A stretch of DNA of 64,000 bases from Blastococcus sp. TF02A-30 (GTDB lineage Bacteria > Actinomycetota > Actinomycetes > Mycobacteriales > Geodermatophilaceae): NCBI RefSeq assembly GCF_003319185.1, contig NZ_QOHJ01000001.1, positions 620,001 through 684,000 of the forward strand, written 5' to 3'. Every line of letters begins with the position of its first letter. Position 1 is the first letter of the stretch. The position numbers and the translations under genes were made by a program. Shown in pieces: positions 60,056-64,000 of the stretch. Below the pieces are notes generated by a model. The model was given only the letters and a program-made list of their open reading frames with translations. It did no database searches and was not told where the DNA came from.

Positions 60056-60535
60056 GTGCCGTACGTCGAGCCCGGGGGCTCCTGGCGACCGTTCTGGGCG
60101 GTCGCCGGGGCCCTCGGGCTCTTCCTCGTCCTGGACCTGGCGCTGCCCGGGGGCGACGTCCCGCCGCTGCTGTGGGCGCTGGCCCTGGTGACGGTCCCCG
60201 GGGTGGTCGCCATCGGCTGCCTGTCGGCCCGCCGGGTCTGGACCGTCCGGGTGGACCGCGACGGGCTGGCCGTCGGCCGGGAGCAGGTCGCGCTCGCGGA
60301 CGTCGACGCCGCGCACCTGACCGCGGTCGGGGGCGGGGTGGACGCCGGCGCCCCGGTGCTGGGCGGTGGCTGGGCGCTGCCCCGCGGACGGGTCGGCCTG
60401 CCGCTGCGGCTGCGGGAGGGGCGGACCGTGCTGGTGCCGACGCGGGATCCCGGGGCGCTGCGCGCGGCCCTGCTCGACGCTGTGTCGGACGCCTCCGACG
60501 ACCGCCCAGGAAGAGAAGGGACACTGGACGCGTGA
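60056..60535 (+). CDS. DUF3093-like membrane protein (Rv0513-like)
   Basis: A 159-residue protein with two N-terminal transmembrane helices ([36 protein letters not shown]) and a soluble C-terminal part of about 90 residues with [18 protein letters not shown]. The fold and position between hemB and hemL suggest DUF3093/Rv0513-type proteins of unknown role. The C-terminal domain may be a PH-like barrel. The GTG at 60056 is 8 bases after the hemB stop. hemL overlaps its stop by GTGA, so it is part of the heme operon by layout. Confidence 0.75.
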   Translation: MPYVEPGGSWRPFWAVAGALGLFLVLDLALPGGDVPPLLWALALVTVPGVVAIGCLSARRVWTVRVDRDGLAVGREQVALADVDAAHLTAVGGGVDAGAPVLGGGWALPRGRVGLPLRLREGRTVLVPTRDPGALRAALLDAVSDASDDRPGREGTLDA

Positions 60536-61899
60536 CCTCGCTGGACAGCTCCACCCACCCCTACGAGGCCCCGGTGTCGGCCGGCCTGTTCGACCGGGCC
60601 CGCGCCGTCACCCCCGGCGGGGTGAACAGCCCGGTCCGCGCCTTCGGCGCCGTCGGTGGCACCCCGCGGTTCATGGTCGAGGGCTCCGGCCCCTGGATCA
60701 CCGACGCCGACGGACGGCGCTACGTCGACCTCGTCGGCTCGTGGGGGCCGCTGCTCCTGGGGCACGCGCACCCCGCCGTCCTCGACGCCGTCACCACGGC
60801 CGCCCGCCGCGGGCTCACCTTCGGCGCGCCCACCGAGGGCGAGATCGAGCTGGCCGAGGAGATCCGCCTGCGCATGGCGCCGGTCGAACGGGTGCGGCTG
60901 GTCAACTCCGGCACCGAGGCGGTGCTCTCCGCCGTCCGGCTGGCCCGCGGCGTCACCGGCCGCCCGCTGGTCGTGAAGTTCGCCGGCAACTACCACGGGC
61001 ACGTCGACGCGCTGCTCGCCTCGGCCGGCTCGGGCGTCGCAACCCTCGGCCTGCCCGACACCCCCGGCGTGACCACCGGCGCGGCCGCCGACACCGTCGT
61101 GCTGCCCTACAACGACGTCGCCGCCGTCGAGGCGGTCTTCGCCGAGCGCGGCGCGCAGATCGCCGCGGTGATCAGCGAGGCCGCCGCCGGCAACATGGGT
61201 GTCGTCCCGCCGGACCCGGGCTTCAACGCCGCGCTGCGGCGGATCACCGCCGCGCACGGCGCGCTGCTGGTCCTCGACGAGGTCATGACCGGCTTCCGCG
61301 TCTCGCGCTCCGGCTGGTACGGCCTCGAGCCGGTGGACGCCGACCTCTTCACCTTCGGCAAGGTCATGGGCGGCGGGCTCCCGGCGGCGGCGTTCGGCGG
61401 CCGGGCCGACCTCATGGAGCACCTCGCCCCGGCCGGGCCGGTCTACCAGGCCGGCACGCTGTCGGGGAACCCGGTGGCCGTGGCCGCCGGGCTCACGACG
61501 CTGCGGCACTGCACCGACGAGGTCTACGCGCACTGCGACGAGGTGGCCGCCGTGTTGCGCGGCGCGGCCAGCGCGGCGCTGTTCGCCGCCGGCGTCCCGC
61601 ACCGGGTGCAGCAGGCCGGCAGCATGTTCTCGATCTTCTTCGTGCCCGACGAGCGCCAGGTGCGCAACTACGACGACGCGAAGACCCAGGACACCGGCCG
61701 CTACACCGCCTTCTTCCACGCGCTGCTCGCCCGCGGCGTGTACCTGCCGCCGTCGGCGTTCGAGGCGTGGTTCGTCAACGCCGCGCTGTCCGGCGAGGCG
61801 CTGGACCGGGTGCTCGAGGCGCTGCCCGCGGCGGCGCGCGCGGCCGCGGCCGCCGACGGCGCGGCGACGGGCCCGGTCGAGAGCGAGCGGTCGTCGTGA
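60532..61899 (+). CDS. hemL: Glutamate-1-semialdehyde 2,1-aminomutase HemL
   Basis: A 455-residue PLP enzyme that converts glutamate-1-semialdehyde to 5-aminolevulinate. Text includes [57 protein letters not shown], and the PLP Lys in [13 protein letters not shown] at about residue 277. [13 protein letters not shown] and [13 protein letters not shown] close the domain. It completes the C5 heme pathway encoded here with hemA, hemC, hemD and hemB. The GTG overlaps the DUF3093 gene. The C-terminal tail is Ala-rich. Confidence 0.97.
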   Translation: MTSLDSSTHPYEAPVSAGLFDRARAVTPGGVNSPVRAFGAVGGTPRFMVEGSGPWITDADGRRYVDLVGSWGPLLLGHAHPAVLDAVTTAARRGLTFGAPTEGEIELAEEIRLRMAPVERVRLVNSGTEAVLSAVRLARGVTGRPLVVKFAGNYHGHVDALLASAGSGVATLGLPDTPGVTTGAAADTVVLPYNDVAAVEAVFAERGAQIAAVISEAAAGNMGVVPPDPGFNAALRRITAAHGALLVLDEVMTGFRVSRSGWYGLEPVDADLFTFGKVMGGGLPAAAFGGRADLMEHLAPAGPVYQAGTLSGNPVAVAAGLTTLRHCTDEVYAHCDEVAAVLRGAASAALFAAGVPHRVQQAGSMFSIFFVPDERQVRNYDDAKTQDTGRYTAFFHALLARGVYLPPSAFEAWFVNAALSGEALDRVLEALPAAARAAAAADGAATGPVESERSS

Positions 61900-62531
61900 G
61901 CGAGGAGACCACCGTCCACCTGCTGCGCCACGGCGAGGTGCACAACCCCGACGGCGTCCTCTACGGCCGGCTCCCCGGGTACCGGCTGTCGACCGCCGGC
62001 GAGGGCATGGCCGAGCGGGCCGCGGCCTGGTTCGCCGGGCACGACGTCACGCACCTGGTGTCCAGCCCGCTGGAGCGCGCCCAGCAGACCGCCGGCCCTC
62101 TCGCCGCGGCCTTCGCCCTGCCGATCGGCACCGACGACCGGCTGATCGAGGCCGGCAACGCCTTCGAGGGCATGGCCGTCGCCGGGGGAGCGGGCGTGTT
62201 CCGCGCGCCGCGCAACTGGTGGAAGCTGCGCAACCCGTTCCAGCCGTCGTGGGGCGAGCCCTACGTCGAGATCGCCGCCCGGATGCTGGCCGCCGTCGAG
62301 GCCGCGCGCGACGCCGCCCGCGGCCACGAGGCGGTGCTGGTCAGCCACCAGCTGCCGATCTGGACGCTGCGGCTGCACCTGGAGGGCCGCCGCTACCTGC
62401 ACGACCCGCGCCGCCGGCAGTGCGCGCTGGCCAGCGTCACCTCGGTGACCTACGACGGCGACCGCGTCACCGGTGTCGGGTACGCGGAACCGGCCGGCGC
62501 CACCGACCCCGACGCGGTACCGGGCGCATGA
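61896..62531 (+). CDS. Histidine phosphatase-family protein (Rv0525-like)
   Basis: A 211-residue enzyme of the phosphoglycerate mutase-like histidine phosphatase superfamily. The phosphorylated His is in [12 protein letters not shown], with [17 protein letters not shown] and the second His in [19 protein letters not shown]. The substrate is unknown; phosphatase activity is more likely than mutase because the mutase-specific loop is absent. Position matches Rv0525, between hemL and the cytochrome c maturation genes. It overlaps hemL and the TlpA-like gene by 4 bases each. Confidence 0.9.
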   Translation: MSEETTVHLLRHGEVHNPDGVLYGRLPGYRLSTAGEGMAERAAAWFAGHDVTHLVSSPLERAQQTAGPLAAAFALPIGTDDRLIEAGNAFEGMAVAGGAGVFRAPRNWWKLRNPFQPSWGEPYVEIAARMLAAVEAARDAARGHEAVLVSHQLPIWTLRLHLEGRRYLHDPRRRQCALASVTSVTYDGDRVTGVGYAEPAGATDPDAVPGA

Positions 62532-63106
62532 GGCGGCCCGCGCTCGCCCTGCTGGCCGGGGCGCTCCTCCTCGCCGGCTGCTCGACCGGCGACGACCAGG
62601 TCGCGGTCAACAACGGCGGTGAGTTCCGCTTCGTCCAGGGCACGCCGCGCGGCGAGGTCATCCCGCCCGAGGAGCGCGCGTCGGCCCCCGAGTTCTCCGG
62701 CACCCTCCTCGACGGCGACGCCTTCGACTCCACCGAGCTCACCGGCGACGTCGCCGTCGTCAACTTCTGGGGCTCGTGGTGCGCGCCCTGCCGCGTCGAG
62801 ACTCCGGAGTTCAGCGAGGTGTCGACCGAGTACGCCGACGCCGGTGTGCGCTTCCTCGGGATCAACGTGAAGGAGACCAACCAGCAGTTCGCCGACGCGT
62901 TCGTGGACCGGTTCGACATCGCGTTCCCGTCGCTCTACGACCCGCGCGGCGAGGTCGCCCTGGCGTTCCGCGACTACCCGGCCAACGCCATCCCCTCGAC
63001 GATCGTGCTGGACACCGAGGGCCGGGTCGCGGCGGTGTACACGGCGGAGGTCTCCCAGGAGGATCTGCGCAGCGTGCTCGACCGGGTGCTGGCGGAGGGG
63101 AGCTGA
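62528..63106 (+). CDS. TlpA/ResA-like thioredoxin lipoprotein
   Basis: A 192-residue membrane-anchored thioredoxin. The signal peptide ends in lipobox LLLAGC with lipidated Cys18. The redox motif is WCAPC at about residue 84 in FWGSWCAPCRVETPEFSE, and the cis-Pro is in ANAIPSTIVLD. It probably keeps apocytochrome c haem-binding cysteines reduced on the outer face, receiving electrons from CcdA encoded next. The ATG overlaps the phosphatase stop. Position matches Rv0526. Confidence 0.92.
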   Translation: MRRPALALLAGALLLAGCSTGDDQVAVNNGGEFRFVQGTPRGEVIPPEERASAPEFSGTLLDGDAFDSTELTGDVAVVNFWGSWCAPCRVETPEFSEVSTEYADAGVRFLGINVKETNQQFADAFVDRFDIAFPSLYDPRGEVALAFRDYPANAIPSTIVLDTEGRVAAVYTAEVSQEDLRSVLDRVLAEGS

Positions 63107-63107
63107 C

Positions 63108-63920
63108 GTGGGGGACACCTTCGCCGGCCTGGTCACCGACGGCCCGCTGCTCGTCGCCGCCGCGGTCGCCGCGCTCGTCGGGCTGATCAGCTTCGCCTCG
63201 CCCTGCGTCCTGCCGCTCGTGCCCGGCTACCTCTCCTACGTCGCGGGGCTGGTCGGCTCCGGGGCGCGCGCGACGGCGGCCGCTCCGGCCCCGGGTGCCA
63301 CCGCGACCGCCGTGCGCACCGACGAGCGGGCCCCGCGCGGCCGCATGGTGCTCGGCGCGCTGCTGTTCGTCCTCGGCTTCACCGCGGTGTTCGTCGCCTT
63401 CGGCGCCGCGTTCGGCGGGCTGGGCCGGCTGATGCTCGAGCACGCCGAGGTCCTCAACCGGGTCTTCGGCGCGATCACCGTCGTGGTCGGCCTGGGCTTC
63501 CTCGGCTGGCTGCCGCTGCTGCAGCGGACCTCCCGGCTGTCGGTCCGCCCGGCCGCCGGGCTGGCCGGCGCCCCGCTGCTCGGGATCGTGTTCGGCCTGG
63601 GCTGGACGCCCTGCCTCGGGCCCACGCTCGGCGCGGTGTACTCGCTGGCGTTCTCCGAGGCGACCGCCGGCCGCGGCGCGCTGCTCTCGGTCGCGTACTG
63701 CCTGGGGCTGGGCGTCCCCTTCGTGCTCGTGGCGCTGGGTGCGCGCTGGGCGCTGGGGGCGACCTCCTTCCTGCGCCGGCACGCGCGCGAGGTGACCCGC
63801 TTCGGCGGCGCCGTGCTCGTCGTCGTCGGCCTGCTCCTGCTCACCGGCGCGTGGACCGAGATGATGGAGTGGCTACGCTCCTGGCTGGCCTCCAGCGGCC
63901 TCGCGGAGACCTCGCTGTGA
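63108..63920 (+). CDS. ccdA: Cytochrome c biogenesis thiol transporter CcdA
   Basis: A 270-residue membrane protein with about six helices that passes reducing power across the membrane to thioredoxin-like lipoproteins. The two redox cysteines are in ISFASPCVLPLVPGYLSY and GLGWTPCLGPTLGAV. The large cytoplasmic loop has a charged stretch DERAPRGRM. The GTG at 63108 is 1 base after the TlpA-like stop; the resB gene overlaps its own stop by GTGA. Position matches Rv0527. Confidence 0.96.
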   Translation: MGDTFAGLVTDGPLLVAAAVAALVGLISFASPCVLPLVPGYLSYVAGLVGSGARATAAAPAPGATATAVRTDERAPRGRMVLGALLFVLGFTAVFVAFGAAFGGLGRLMLEHAEVLNRVFGAITVVVGLGFLGWLPLLQRTSRLSVRPAAGLAGAPLLGIVFGLGWTPCLGPTLGAVYSLAFSEATAGRGALLSVAYCLGLGVPFVLVALGARWALGATSFLRRHAREVTRFGGAVLVVVGLLLLTGAWTEMMEWLRSWLASSGLAETSL

Positions 63921-64000
63921 CGATCACCGCCCCGCCGCGCCCGCCCGCCGAGGCGCCCCCGCCCCCGCGACCCTCCGCCGGCCGCCGGCTGACCGGCCGG
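63917..64000 (+). CDS. resB: Start of resB (cytochrome c biogenesis), truncated by window end
   Basis: Only the first 28 codons are present: a Pro-rich cytoplasmic N-terminus, MTITAPPRPPAEAPP, then RPSAGRRLTGR. The call rests on gene order: in actinobacteria resB (Rv0528) follows ccdA directly, and this start overlaps the ccdA stop by GTGA. The sequence itself holds no diagnostic domain. Confidence 0.6.
   Translation, partial: MTITAPPRPPAEAPPPPRPSAGRRLTGR

Overview
The window is very GC-rich actinobacterial chromosome. Genes are densely packed, often overlap by ATGA or GTGA, and many use GTG starts. Mycothiol genes (mshA, mshD), an orphan GlnR regulator, SenX3-RegX3, a BldN-type sigma factor and an RsiG-type anti-sigma factor are all present. 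This content suggests a spore- or bud-forming actinomycete. I think Geodermatophilaceae (Blastococcus, Geodermatophilus, Modestobacter) is most likely, but that is inference from content and style, not a database match. I see no insertion sequence, prophage, CRISPR array, tRNA or rRNA.

Region 1 (1-8.4 kb): the start of a probable siderophore-interacting protein, two small stress-type proteins (DUF2945, DUF2795), a repeat-rich coiled-coil protein, a LytR-CpsA-Psr-like envelope protein with a degenerate active site, then pstB-pstA-pstC-pstS on the minus strand under a clear PHO box. Region 2 (8.4-27.7 kb): mshD, glnR, a hydrolase, a membrane protein, an LmeA-like protein, a thioredoxin, and a sulfur operon (DUF4395, thiosulfate sulfurtransferase, SseC). 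A leaderless Cys-rich leader peptide with three mutually exclusive hairpins precedes the sulfur operon. Next come a PAS-PP2C phosphatase, a nitrobindin-like protein, a DUF885 peptidase, NhaA, a PabC-like enzyme, and a tightly coupled operon fur/nur - ygfZ - BKACE - rsiG - asparaginase. An XRE regulator - HbhA-like - DUF2516 group ends the region.

Region 3 (27.8-46.3 kb): two methyltransferases, murB, an SDR, mshA, ybjN, an MFS exporter, an alpha-oxoamine synthase, gpmA, phoU, senX3-regX3 (with a second PHO box), small proteins, a GlxA-type regulator, a Ppx/GppA enzyme, a repeat-bearing membrane protein, a DJ-1 protein, a degenerate proline dehydrogenase and proC. Region 4 (46.3-64 kb): an excisionase-type HTH protein, the tiny ribosomal protein bS22, an SDR, an acyltransferase, a SerB-type HAD hydrolase, rsbN and bldN, an acyl-CoA synthetase, a glutaredoxin-like protein, rex, the heme genes hemA-hemC-hemD-hemB-hemL, and the start of the cytochrome c maturation genes (tlpA-like, ccdA, resB).

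The order closely follows two separate blocks of the Mycobacterium tuberculosis genome, about Rv0812-Rv0820 and Rv0474-Rv0528, joined here. Working themes are phosphate sensing and uptake (senX3-regX3, phoU, pst), thiol and sulfur metabolism (mshA, mshD, Cys leader, SseC), developmental sigma control (bldN/rsbN, rsiG), and redox-controlled heme and cytochrome c synthesis (rex-hem-ccd). At least twelve genes have a TANNNT -10 box only 6-7 bases before an ATG or GTG, so leaderless transcription looks common.
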